A DNA stretch of 64,000 nt from Candidatus Kouleothrix ribensis (GCA_016722075.1 JADKGW010000001.1:1-64000), one strand, 5' to 3'; shown: positions 45,700 through 56,610, numbered from the stretch's first letter. Program-made: numbers and translations. Notes: generated from the letters alone by a model not told the origin.

Positions 45700-46863
45700 A
45701 TGCAAACCCAGGGCCGCGCCTTTCTAAATAACTGTGTGCTGTTCGCCCAGCTGCTGCGCCGGGCCGGCATCCCGGTGGGCAGCGACCAGGTGCTCGAGCT
45801 GGTGGGCGCGCTCGAGTGGATCGACCTGGGCGAGCGTGCGCAGGTGTATCACACCGCGCGCAGCCTGCTGATCCGCCGCCACGAGCACGTGCGCCTGTTC
45901 GACGCACTCTTCAACCGCTTCTGGCGGCGCCTGGATGGCGCTGATCGCGCGGCCCGCCCGACGATGCCGCGCGCGCCGCGCCACCGCCAGCGTGAGCAGC
46001 CATTCACGATCGTGACATACATGGCCTACAAGGCCCGCCTGGGCGACCCCGAGGTCGACGTGGTGGACAAATCGGGCACGGCCAGCGCGGCCGAGCTATT
46101 GCAGCGTAAAGACTTTTCGCAGATGACGCCCGAGGAGCTTGAGCAGATCAAGCGGCTCATCGCGCATATGCGCTGGCAGATCAGCCAGCGTGAGACGCGC
46201 CGGCGCCGCGCCAATCGCCACGGCAAGCTCCTCGATCTGCGCGGGGTCGTACGCAAAGCCGCCCACCACGGCGGCGTACCGCTCCAGCTGGCCTGGCAGC
46301 GCCGGCAGGTACGCCAGCGCCCGCTGATCCTGATCGCCGATATCAGCGGATCGATGGAGAAATACGCGCGCCTGCTGCTGCAATTGTTGTACAGCGCATC
46401 GCGCAGCCTGGCGCGCACCGAGTGCTTTGTGTTCGGCACGCGGCTGACGCGGATCACCGACCAGCTGCGGCTGCGCAACATCGACCAGGCGGTCGATGCG
46501 GCGGCGCGCGAGGTGGCCGACTGGGCCGGCGGTACACGCATCGGTGCGAGCTTGCAGGCCTTCAACCACAGCTGGGCGCGGCGCGTGCTGGGGCGCGGCG
46601 CGGTGGTGCTGATCATCAGCGACGGCTGGGAGCAGGGTGGCAGCGAGCGGCTGGCGCGCGAGCTACGCCAGCTGCGCCGGCGCTGCCACCGGCTGATCTG
46701 GCTGAACCCACTGCTGGGCCATCCCTCGTACCAGCCGCGCGCCGGCGGCATGCAGGCAGCACTGGCCGAGATCGACGACTTCCTGCCGATCCATAACTTG
46801 CAAAGCCTGGCCGACCTGGCCACACGGCTGGGCACGCTCGATCGGCGGCGCGGCCGGCGTTGA
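45700..46863 (+). CDS. coxE: VWA-domain protein, CoxE-like
   Basis: 387 residues. N-terminal helical part (NCVLFAQLLRRAGIPVGSDQ) and a basic middle (RQREQPFTIVTYMAYK; RRRRANRHGKLLDLRGVVR), then a VWA domain from about residue 205 with an intact MIDAS: ILIADISGSMEKYARLLLQL, a Thr in GGTRIGASLQAF, and VLIISDGWEQGGS. CoxE proteins work with CoxD in maturing CO dehydrogenase. Separated from coxM by 239 bases with no clear gene. Confidence 0.85.
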   Translation: MQTQGRAFLNNCVLFAQLLRRAGIPVGSDQVLELVGALEWIDLGERAQVYHTARSLLIRRHEHVRLFDALFNRFWRRLDGADRAARPTMPRAPRHRQREQPFTIVTYMAYKARLGDPEVDVVDKSGTASAAELLQRKDFSQMTPEELEQIKRLIAHMRWQISQRETRRRRANRHGKLLDLRGVVRKAAHHGGVPLQLAWQRRQVRQRPLILIADISGSMEKYARLLLQLLYSASRSLARTECFVFGTRLTRITDQLRLRNIDQAVDAAAREVADWAGGTRIGASLQAFNHSWARRVLGRGAVVLIISDGWEQGGSERLARELRQLRRRCHRLIWLNPLLGHPSYQPRAGGMQAALAEIDDFLPIHNLQSLADLATRLGTLDRRRGRR

Positions 46864-47101
46864 ATCAGCATGATCGGCTGAACCCGCGAGCAGCCAAATG
46901 AAGGAGGTGCGAGCACACAACCTGCGCCCACGGCCGGCTACTCTCCAGATCGACACGCTCACATGCCTGCCTGACCAGGGAATCGCCATGTGTCCAACCC
47001 AGGCGAACACAGCGGTAGCGCATGCCGTTGCAGCGCGCTACCCGTGCAGGCAGCTTCTCAAGCCCACAAGCCCCGCTGTAGCGTAGCACGAAGGAGTGAC
47101 A

Positions 47102-47974
47102 ATGATCCCAGGAGCATTCGACTACCTGGCGCCACGCACCGTTGACGAGGCGGTGGCGGTGCTGGCAGCCCACGGCGATGACGCCAAGGTTCTGGCAGGT
47201 GGACAAAGCCTGATCCCGGCCATGCGCTTCCGGCTAGCCGCGCCGACCGTGCTGATCGACATCAACCGCCTGAGCATGCTCGAGTATATTCGCGAAGAGC
47301 CAGGCTACCTGGCGATTGGCGCGCTGACCCGCGAGCACGCGCTCGAGCACGCGCCCACGATCGCGCACGCCTACCCGCTGCTGGCCGACGCCGCGCGTGT
47401 GATCGCCGACCCGCTGGTGCGCAACCGCGCCACTGTCGGCGGCAATATCGCCCACGCCGACCCGGCCAACGACCACCCGGCCGTGATGCTGGCCTACGGC
47501 GCCCAGGTGCTGGCGCACGGCCCCGCCGGCAGCCGCCTCATCCCGATCGACGAGCTATTTGTTGGCCTGTTCGAAACCGCGCTGACCCACGATGAGCTGC
47601 TCACCGAGATCCGCATCCCCACACCCGCGCCTGGCGCCGGCGGAGCCTACCTCAAGATCGAACGCAAAGTCGGCGACTACGCTGTGGCCGCCGTGGCGGT
47701 ACAACTGACGCTCAGCGCCGGCCGCTGCACCGCCGCACGCCTGGCGCTGACCAATGTCGCCAGCGTGCCGATGCGTTCGCCCGGCGCCGAGCAGGTGCTG
47801 ATCGGCCAGGAACTGACCGACGCGGTGCTCGAGGCAGCCGGCCGCGCCGCCGCCGCCGAGTGCGATCCGTCATCCGACCTGCGCGGTACCGCCGAGTACA
47901 AGCGCGACCTGGTGCGTGTGCTGGTGAAACGCGCTGTGCGCAAAGCCGCCGAGCGAGCGAAGGTGACACGGTGA
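47102..47974 (+). CDS. coxM: aerobic CO dehydrogenase medium (FAD) subunit
   Basis: 290 residues from the ATG at 47102 (SD GAAGGAG). Binds FAD through VLAGGQSLIPAMRFRLA (about 32-48) and RATVGGNIAHADPANDHPAV (about 108-127), the two loops typical of the xanthine-oxidase family flavoprotein subunit. Passes electrons from the iron-sulfur subunit toward the quinone pool. Order M-S-L matches the canonical cox structural genes. Followed by an unusual 280-base repeat-rich spacer. Confidence 0.92.
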   Translation: MIPGAFDYLAPRTVDEAVAVLAAHGDDAKVLAGGQSLIPAMRFRLAAPTVLIDINRLSMLEYIREEPGYLAIGALTREHALEHAPTIAHAYPLLADAARVIADPLVRNRATVGGNIAHADPANDHPAVMLAYGAQVLAHGPAGSRLIPIDELFVGLFETALTHDELLTEIRIPTPAPGAGGAYLKIERKVGDYAVAAVAVQLTLSAGRCTAARLALTNVASVPMRSPGAEQVLIGQELTDAVLEAAGRAAAAECDPSSDLRGTAEYKRDLVRVLVKRAVRKAAERAKVTR

Positions 47975-48240
47975 CACGATGACACGATGACAAGATGACG
48001 CTGCTTCAGCATCTTGTCATCGTGTCACCGTGTCACCGTGTCGTTGCTTAAGGAGTATGACGGGGTGGCAAGATGGCAAGTTGACAAGATGATACTGCTT
48101 CAGCATCTTGTCACCGTGTCACCGTGTCATTGCTTAAGGAGTATGACGGGGTGGCAAGATAGCAAGATGGCAAGTTGACAAGATGATGCACGGCAATCAA
48201 TCATCTTGTCATCCTATCATCTTGTCATCTTGTCAAAGCA
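47966..48240. repeat. tandem and inverted GACACGATG/GACAAGATG repeats between coxM and coxS
   Basis: GACACGATG-type units run into CTGCTTCAGC and then inverted CATCTTGTCATCGTGTCACC units. The block with TTGCTTAAGGAGTATGACGG GGTGGCAAGAT recurs twice, and a third block ends just before the coxS ribosome site. Long stem-loops can form. Confidence 0.85.
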
Positions 48241-48254
48241 AAGGAGCGTAAACT

Positions 48255-48748
48255 ATGAGCAAACACACGATCACCCTCACCGTCAATGGCGAATCGCGCG
48301 GCGGCGAAGTCGAGAGCCGCCTGCTGCTGGTACACTTCATCCGCGAGCAGCTGAGCCTCACCGGCACGCACATTGGCTGCGACACCACCAGCTGCGGCGC
48401 ATGCACCGTGCTGCTGGACGGCCGGCCGATCAAGAGCTGCACGATCTTCGCGGTGCAGGCCGATGGCCACAGCGTCGAGACGATCGAGGGCGTGGCGCAG
48501 GGCGGCGACCTGCACCCGCTGCAGGCAGGCTTCTGGGAGCAGCACGGCCTGCAGTGCGGCTTCTGCACCCCCGGCATGATCATGACGGCCAAAGCGCTGC
48601 TCGCAAGCAACCCGAACCCCAGCGAAGACGAGATCCGCCACGGCATCGCGGGCAACCTGTGCCGCTGCACCGGCTATGTCAAGATCGTCGAGGCCATCCA
48701 GTACGCCGCCGCCAAGCTGCGCGAGCAGCAGCCCGAGGAGGTAGCCGC

Positions 48749-48752
<4 letters not shown>
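48255..48752 (+). CDS. coxS: aerobic CO dehydrogenase small (2x[2Fe-2S]) subunit
   Basis: 165 residues, SD AAAGGAG. The N-terminal plant-type ferredoxin domain has Cys42, Cys47, Cys50 and Cys62 (HIGCDTTSCGACTVLLDG). The C-terminal helical domain has Cys101, Cys104, Cys136 and Cys138 (LQCGFCTPGM; GNLCRCTGY). All eight cluster ligands are present. Carries electrons between the Mo-Cu site in CoxL and FAD in CoxM. Stop overlaps the coxL start (ATGA). Confidence 0.95.
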
Positions 48753-51223
<2,471 letters not shown>

Positions 51224-51285
51224 CGAGACAAGGAGACAAGGAGACAAGGAGATTGGCTCGTGTCTCCTTGTCTCGTGTCTCGGCA
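51224..51285. repeat. tandem GAGACAAG repeats with inverted CTTGTCTC
   Basis: GAGACAAGGAGACAAGGAGA followed by TGTCTCCTTGTCTCGTGTCT: a hairpin-forming spacer between coxL and the XdhC-like gene, same design as the coxM-coxS spacer. Confidence 0.8.
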
Positions 51286-51293
51286 GGAGTGCT

Positions 51294-52148
51294 ATGCCCC
51301 ACGATTTCTACGCCCGCGCGGCCGAGCTGAGTGCGCGCGGCGAGCCGTTCGTCACTGCCACAGTGGTGCGCGCCGAGCGGCCGACCTCGGCCAAGCCCGG
51401 CGACAAAGCGATCGTCACGGCCGACGGTGTGCTGGAGGGCTGGATCGGCGGCAGCTGCGCCCAGCCGGCCGTGCTGGCCGAGGCGCAGCACGCATTGGCC
51501 CATGGGCAAGCGCGGCTGCTACGGCTCTCGACCACGCCCGAGGCCCAGGCGCCGCGCGCCGGGCTGATCGACCTGCCCATGACCTGTTTCAGCGGCGGCG
51601 CGCTCGAGATCTACCTCGAGCCGCAGCTGCCCACACCCCGGCTGCTGGTAGTCGGCGGCGGGCCAGTCGCACACGCGCTGCTGCGATTGGGCGCGCTGAT
51701 GCGCTACCGTGTGCTCGCGGCCGACCTCGACGGTGCGCCAGCGGCCGAGCACATAGCCGACCTGAGCCAGCTCGCCGCACTGGCGACGCCGCAGACCTAC
51801 GCGGTGGTGGCCAGCCACGGCGCCTACGACGAGATCGCGCTCGGCTACCTGCTGCGCGGCGCGCCGGCATACGTGGCGCTGGTGGCCAGCAAAACGCGCG
51901 CGCAGGCCGTGCTGGAATACCTGGCCGGTGAGGGCCTGGCACCCGAGCAGCTGAGCATGCTCAAAGCGCCAGCCGGGCTCGACATTGGGGCGGCTGGGGC
52001 CGAGGAGGTGGCCGTCAGCATCATGGCCGAGATCATCCAGCGCAAGCGCGCGCTGAGCAGTGTGGCGACCATGATCGTTGAGGAGCGCGCGCCGCTTGCC
52101 GACCCATCCGAAGCGATCGACCCGGTGTGCGGGATGCATGTAACCTAG
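51294..52148 (+). pseudogene. XdhC/CoxF-like maturation protein, C-terminal YHS domain cut by an insertion sequence
   Basis: 284 residues remain. Residues 1-110 are an XdhC-CoxI domain (FVTATVVRAERPTSAKPGDK; LEGWIGGSCAQPAVLAEAQH; DLPMTCFSGGALEIYLEP). Residues 115-245 are the XdhC Rossmann domain (LLVVGGGPVAHALLRLGALM). The end AIDPVCGMHVT is the start of a YHS metal-binding domain, closed by a TAG that belongs to the insertion sequence. The rest of the domain lies at 53640-53757. XdhC proteins hand over or sulfurate the Mo cofactor; the XdhC part may still work. Start after GGCAGGAG. Confidence 0.9.
52139..52143. repeat. target-site duplication TGTAA (left)
   Basis: TGTAA directly before the left end of the insertion sequence, repeated at 53640-53644. 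Confidence 0.85.
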
Positions 52149-53639
52149 TTTTGGCTCCAATTGGCGACACGATGCCGCTGGGCGTAATGCGGTTGCAGAA
52201 AAATGCATGATGAGCCATACCTTTTCGGGATTTCACCGTCACGAAAAAGGAGGCTCATCATGGCCCAGTCTACCACGGCGCCGACCACGACCTTTACGCC
52301 TGTCGCATCGCTGGCTGCATTGGGGCTGTATCTGCGGCAGATCGATTTCTTGGTGCCGGTGCGGGAACAGGTGAAGATTGTGCAGAAGACGGTCATCCAT
52401 ACGCCCATGGACAAACTGACTGATGCCTTGGTCACCATTCTGGCCGGTGCCCACGGCATCGTGGAGGCCAATACGCTGCTGCGGAGCGATCGCGCCTTGC
52501 AGGAGGCGTTTGGCCGGGAGGCCTGTGCCGAGCAATCGAGCATTCAGGCGACATTGAACGCCTGCACCGCGACCAACGTGCAGCAGTTGACGGCGGCACT
52601 GACCATCATCTATCGCCAGCACAGCCGGGGCTATCGGCATGCCTACGCCCGCCAGTACCAATTGCTGGATGTCGATCTGAGCGGCATGCCCTGTGGCTCG
52701 AAAGCCGCGCTGGCCACCAAAGGCTATTTCGCCAACCAGCGCAACCGCCGCGGGCGCCAGCTCGGGCGCGTGCTGGCCAGTCGCTATGGTGAGATTGTGA
52801 CCGATCAACTCTTTGCGGGCACGGTCGGGCTGACCAAAGCGCTGATCCCCTGGTCAACGCGGCCGAGCAAGTGCTGGAGCTGGACGAGGCCAAACGCCAG
52901 CGCACCATCCTGCGCATCGACTCGGGCGGCGGCAGTATCGACGACATCAACTGGGCGTTGGCGCGCGGCTATCACATCCTCACCAAAGATTACTCGCGCC
53001 AGCGGGCGCGCAAGCTGGGCGTGAGCGTGACGGAATGGATCGATGACCCGCAGATCGCAGGACGCCAGGTCGGGTGGGTGGCGACGCCCGCGCCCGAATA
53101 CGTGCGTCCGGTCGGGCGGATCGCCGTCCGCTGGAAGCAGAAGAACGGGCAGTGGGAGTATGCGGTGATCATCACGACCCTGCTGGCGGCTGATGTGATT
53201 GCCGAAACGAACCAGCCCCAGGCGCAGGTCTTGGACCATCAGGCGGTACTGCTGGCGTATGTGCAGTGCTACGACATGCGTGGTGGTGGGGTCGAGACGA
53301 GCTTCAAGGACGACAAGCAGGGCATCGGCCTGACGAAACGGAGCAAGAAGCGGTTCGCCGCGCAACAGATGCTCACGCTGCTGGGCAGCCTGGCCCATAA
53401 CGTGATCGTCTGGGCGCGCCAGTGGCTGAGCGATCACGAGCCCAAGCTGCGCCGCTATGGCCTCAAACGGATGGTGCGCGATATCTTCCATATCAGCGGC
53501 TTTCTCGTCCACAATGCCCGTGGGCGGATTGTGGAAGTGGTGCTGAACCAACGCGCCCCACGCGTCCGCAATCTCGCCCGTAGCTTGGATGTGCGCCTAC
53601 GGCCCCAGCACATCGCCATCAATTGGGGCCAAATCTAGG
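52144..53639 (+). mobile_element. insertion sequence (DDE transposase, IS4/IS1380-like), 1496 bp
   Basis: Terminal inverted repeats CCTAGTTTTGGCTCCAATTG (left) and, read inward from the right end, CCTAGATTTGGCCCCAATTG: 18 of 20 match. Flanked by a 5-bp target duplication TGTAA. Inserted in the YHS-encoding 3' part of the XdhC-like gene in the same orientation. One transposase gene, split by a -1 frame change. Confidence 0.9.
52260..53638 (+). pseudogene. DDE transposase of the insertion sequence, -1 frameshift
   Basis: The ATG at 52260 follows AAAAAGGAGG. Frame 1 covers about 197 residues and includes the first Asp in QLLDVDLSGMPCGSKAA. At the CCCC run near 52848 the frame must slip by -1 to continue as LVNAAEQVLELDEAKRQRTI, with the second Asp in LRIDSGGGSIDDINWAL, and GGGVETSFKDDKQGIGLTKR with the Glu, ending QHIAINWGQI at 53638. 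Joined length about 459. Either one C was lost (by mutation or sequencing) or the run is a slippery site. Confidence 0.82.
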
Positions 53640-53757
53640 TGTAACGATCGCAGGGGCACGCTACACTGCGGTACACGATGAGCAGATGTTCTACTTCTGC
53701 TGCCCAGGCTGCCGGACGGCGTTTCGTAAGAACCCAGCGGAATATCTGGGTGGTTAA
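53640..53757 (+). pseudogene. detached 3' end of the XdhC-YHS gene
   Basis: Joining 52143 to 53645 (one TGTAA copy) continues the XdhC-like frame as HVTIAGARYTAVHDEQMFYF, then CCPGCRTAFRKNPAEYLGG and a TAA at 53755-53757. Together with DPVCGM this is a complete YHS domain with its Cys residues and the FRKNPAEY end. On its own it has no start. Confidence 0.9.
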
Positions 53758-54099
53758 CGGACACCACCGTATCGCCGATCGCCCAGGTCGCGGCATCGTT
53801 CCCCATCCCGGCGCGATGCGTCGATCGCCCATCCCGGCGCGACGCCCCGATCCCGGAGGAGAGACGCGCCGATCGCCCATCCCGGCGCGATGCGTCGATC
53901 CCGGAGAGACGCGCCCATCCCGGAGGAGAGACGCGCCCATCCCGGAGGAGAGACGCGCCGCGGCGCGTCTCTCCGCGGTGCGTATCGCCGTTCATCATCG
54001 GCGAATCGATGCCGCGCAACGATCGGCGGCGAAACCCACCGGCCGCCAATGGCGCGCCATGCCCTCATCATCGCCAGGGATATGATCGCCCGCGCCGGC
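53758..54099. repeat. GC-rich REP-like repeat cluster
   Basis: About five units of CGATCGCCCATCCCGGCGCG and CCCATCCCGGAGGAGAGACG type between 53775 and 53960, ending in a 28-bp perfect palindrome at 53947-53974 (GGAGAGACGCGCCG and its complement). Adjacent to a REP-associated transposase gene. No ORF. Confidence 0.75.
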
Positions 54100-54606
54100 C
54101 TATCCCTGCGCCCAGCGCAACGGGTTATTGCCAATGTACCGCCGCACAGCGCGTAGGTGGGCCGGGCCACGGATGATCGTTTCCCAATAACGCGGCTGCC
54201 AGGCGAAATCAGAGCGGCCATGCAGCCTGGCCCAGCGTGTTACCGCGCCCTTGTAACCATTGATCAGCGACTGGAGTGAGCCGGAGGGTAATGGGCCGAA
54301 GCGGTTCCTGGCCGTGTACGTGGCGGCGGGGTCGTCGCTGTGTAAAATGACGATGCCGTGCAGATGATCGGGCATGATCACAAAGGCGTCGAGCGACACA
54401 TTCGAGCGCAGCGCCGCTGATTTTAGCCATTCGTCGTGCGCGGCCCGGCCAATATCAGAAAGGTGTATCACGCCACCGGCGATCGAGCCGAAGTGGCGCG
54501 CGCGCCGCGCGGTGCAGATCGTCACAAAATAGTACCCTGCCGAGCGGTAGTCCCAGCCTGCTAGCCGGGTGCTGGCGATGCGATATCGCCCTTTGTAGAA
54601 CGCCAT
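54100..54606 (-). CDS. REP-associated tyrosine transposase (RAYT, Y1/HUH family)
   Basis: 168 residues. HUH motif in VIMPDHLHGIVILHS (about residue 77-91) and the nucleophilic Tyr in LRAVRRYIGNNPLRW (about 155) mark the TnpA_REP branch of the IS200/IS605-like transposases. The N-terminus GWDYRSAGYYFVTICTARRA is typical. RAYTs cut and move single-stranded REP hairpins rather than whole IS elements. The GC-rich palindromic cluster directly downstream is a natural substrate. Intact. Confidence 0.88.
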   Translation of the reverse strand: MAFYKGRYRIASTRLAGWDYRSAGYYFVTICTARRARHFGSIAGGVIHLSDIGRAAHDEWLKSAALRSNVSLDAFVIMPDHLHGIVILHSDDPAATYTARNRFGPLPSGSLQSLINGYKGAVTRWARLHGRSDFAWQPRYWETIIRGPAHLRAVRRYIGNNPLRWAQG

Positions 54607-54977
54607 CGTAGTGATGTCACGCGATCAATGCAACGACCGATCGTCGTAGCAGCGTGCCTCCACCGATCCATACCGCGTCGATCGGCGCAAAGCAACGTGC
54701 CGGCGTGCCTCCCGCCGCCGCAATGGTCGCCGTCGTTCGCCCGCCACGCCGCATCCATGATTTGCAACCCATTGACGCGCCGTGGCGCGTCCCCACGCCA
54801 TGGCCCCCATTGATTTCCCTCGCGCCTCCGCGACGATCGCCGCATTGTCCGTGTTCAACCGCGCCGCATCACGCCGTGATCGCATAGAGCGCACCGCCGC
54901 CTGGATGCCGAGCCGCGCGCCTGCATCCCAGGCGGCCTGATACCAAATCCGGTTAATCGCTTGGTTAAAGGTAGGGG
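54607..54977. other. intergenic region, no supported gene
   Basis: 371 bases upstream of the RAYT. A leftward frame of about 89 codons (54625-54894) contains ARLNTDNAAIVAEARGKSMG, which could be a gene remnant, but it has no ribosome site and its end is Arg-rich. Confidence 0.4.
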
Positions 54978-54979
54978 TT

Positions 54980-56443
54980 CATGAGTCATCCCGAATTTAA
55001 CATAGTTGATGGGAGCCTGGTGGCGGTGCTGCGTGCCAGAGCCGGCTGAGAGCCGAACGCAGCCGGTAGAACGGTGCCGCCACCGACTGGTATCGCCTCC
55101 CGGTGCGATGACACCAGTTCCGTAACAGATAGGCACGGAGTGCATCGAAGGACGAAGCGAGCAGATGCACCAGGAACGCATACGCCAAACAGGCCACCAA
55201 CAACAGCTTCAGGCGCACATCCCAGTCCTGCACGCGTGGACTCTCGAATGCCAACGCGCTTTTACTCGCGCGCCAAACCTCTTCGATCTGCCACCGGCGC
55301 GCGTAGGCCAGCACCACCGCCCAGGCCGCCGCGAGTGTACGGATCTCCTCGTTCGTCAGCAGATACCACGGTTCGCGGCCCTTGCCCAGCCGCGCCACCA
55401 CCAGCGTGAGCGGTTGCGCATGATCGAGCAACGTGACGGGGATGACCACGATGCCAACTTTGATCAGCTGCTTCGTGCGCGGGTCGCGCAGATGGCGGTA
55501 GCCCTGCGCGCGCTTGCCGCGCGCAATCTCCCAGGCGTTGCGTGCCTCACCCCAGTTGTCCAGCAGCCTGTTGCCCTTCTTCCAGCGCACGATGAAGCGA
55601 ACCTTGGCCGTGATCGCTGCCTGCACCCATGGGCTGCCGGCATAGCCGCGATCCCATACATGCAGCACCGGCGCGCCCCAGTCGGCCGCGCAGCGATCGA
55701 GCAGCCGCTGCTCGACCTCGCGCTGGCTGGTGGCGTGCTCCCCGCGCGTCGTCCACCACTCCAGATGCGCCAGCGTCGGCGCTCCGTCCATCCCCAGCAC
55801 CACGATCCCGTCCCAATGCAACCCAGGCACCAGAATCGGCGGCCCGTTGTGCGGCAAGGAGATGCCCTTGCGGCGACGCGCCAAGCGGCGGGCTTTGGCC
55901 GAGCGCACCGGACACCAATCCTGAGAGGCCTGGCTTTCGGGCTTTTCCCAAACGCTGCCGTCCCAGACCGCCAACACCGCGTTGCCTTCCTCGGTGAGTG
56001 TTTGGACGCGCGCGGATGCCTGCGTCCAAAAAGCGGCGTTGATGTCGTCGGCCGACCAGTTCGCGGCATGCATGAGGGTACTGATGCGCTTGGTACCGGC
56101 AGGTGCGTGAGCCGGGCCAAGCAGGTAGCTGCCCAGTTCTGACAACAGCAGCCCCATGGCGCGGTGGCGATGGGTGAGAATGACCTGCACCAGATCGCGG
56201 GCGGTCTGCACCAAACGGATATCGATCTGCTGGGCCAGCCGGGTCATGACCGGTCGCACGAACTGGGTCAAGCGCGCACACATCTCGGCGGCCAACGGGC
56301 GATCGTCGTGCAGCGGCTGTTGGTGTATGGCATCATGGAACATACGAAACCTCTTGGGATATGATGGCTCTGACAAGCACATGATACCCCAGGAGATTTC
56401 GTGCTGTTAGCCCGCTTGCATGTTAAATTCGGGATGACTCATG
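54980..56443 (-). mobile_element. IS4-family insertion sequence, 1464 bp
   Basis: Perfect 24-bp terminal inverted repeats: 54980-55003 (CATGAGTCATCCCGAATTTA then ACAT) and 56420-56443 (its complement). One intact transposase gene. No target duplication is visible: the 12 bases outside each end differ. Its right end lies 3 bp from where homology between the two inverted-duplication copies begins (56447). Confidence 0.9.
54997..56343 (-). CDS. IS4-family transposase
   Basis: 448 residues from the ATG at 56343 (SD AAGAGG); an upstream ATG at 56382 lies closer to the repeat end without a ribosome site. DDE triad: Asp in AVLAVWDGSVWEKPES, Asp in LHVWDRGYAGSPWVQA, Glu in YARRWQIEEVWRASKSALAF, the YREK signature of IS4. 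Reaches into the left inverted repeat. Intact and probably active. Confidence 0.92.
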   Translation of the reverse strand: MFHDAIHQQPLHDDRPLAAEMCARLTQFVRPVMTRLAQQIDIRLVQTARDLVQVILTHRHRAMGLLLSELGSYLLGPAHAPAGTKRISTLMHAANWSADDINAAFWTQASARVQTLTEEGNAVLAVWDGSVWEKPESQASQDWCPVRSAKARRLARRRKGISLPHNGPPILVPGLHWDGIVVLGMDGAPTLAHLEWWTTRGEHATSQREVEQRLLDRCAADWGAPVLHVWDRGYAGSPWVQAAITAKVRFIVRWKKGNRLLDNWGEARNAWEIARGKRAQGYRHLRDPRTKQLIKVGIVVIPVTLLDHAQPLTLVVARLGKGREPWYLLTNEEIRTLAAAWAVVLAYARRWQIEEVWRASKSALAFESPRVQDWDVRLKLLLVACLAYAFLVHLLASSFDALRAYLLRNWCHRTGRRYQSVAAPFYRLRSALSRLWHAAPPPGSHQLC

Positions 56444-56524
56444 AAAACGAAGATAGGAGTGTACCATGCTGCCGCAGGCACGGGCCGGTGCACCACGTAC
56501 CACCGCGTAAGCCCTGACATTGAG

Positions 56525-56610
56525 GGGTAGAGGACAGGGACGAGCGCGGATAGATGGCCCATTGTCCGCGTTTGTCCGCGTCCTCACTCCAGAAGTCTGA
56601 ACAGTTTCGT
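56525..56610. repeat. short variant of the palindromic element, right copy
   Basis: Counterpart of 12615-12690, with tandem CGCGGA/GTCCGCG units facing each other. Confidence 0.55.

Noticed and set aside
46898..47086. 62-codon frame between coxE and coxM
   Set aside because: Composition is not protein-like and no family is recognised; an SD-like AAGGAGG lies inside it rather than before it.
51294..52148. XdhC-like gene as a complete CDS with a natural stop
   Set aside because: The stop TAG belongs to the insertion-sequence terminal repeat; the original frame resumes after the IS and ends at 53757.
53758..53975. CRISPR-like array after the XdhC-YHS end
   Set aside because: Repeats vary in length, lack spacers of constant size and end in a perfect palindrome; REP-like repeats beside a RAYT explain it better.
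54625..54894. 89-codon leftward frame upstream of the RAYT
   Set aside because: A short protein-like stretch exists, but there is no ribosome site and the C-terminal half is Arg-rich noise; kept only as a possible remnant.
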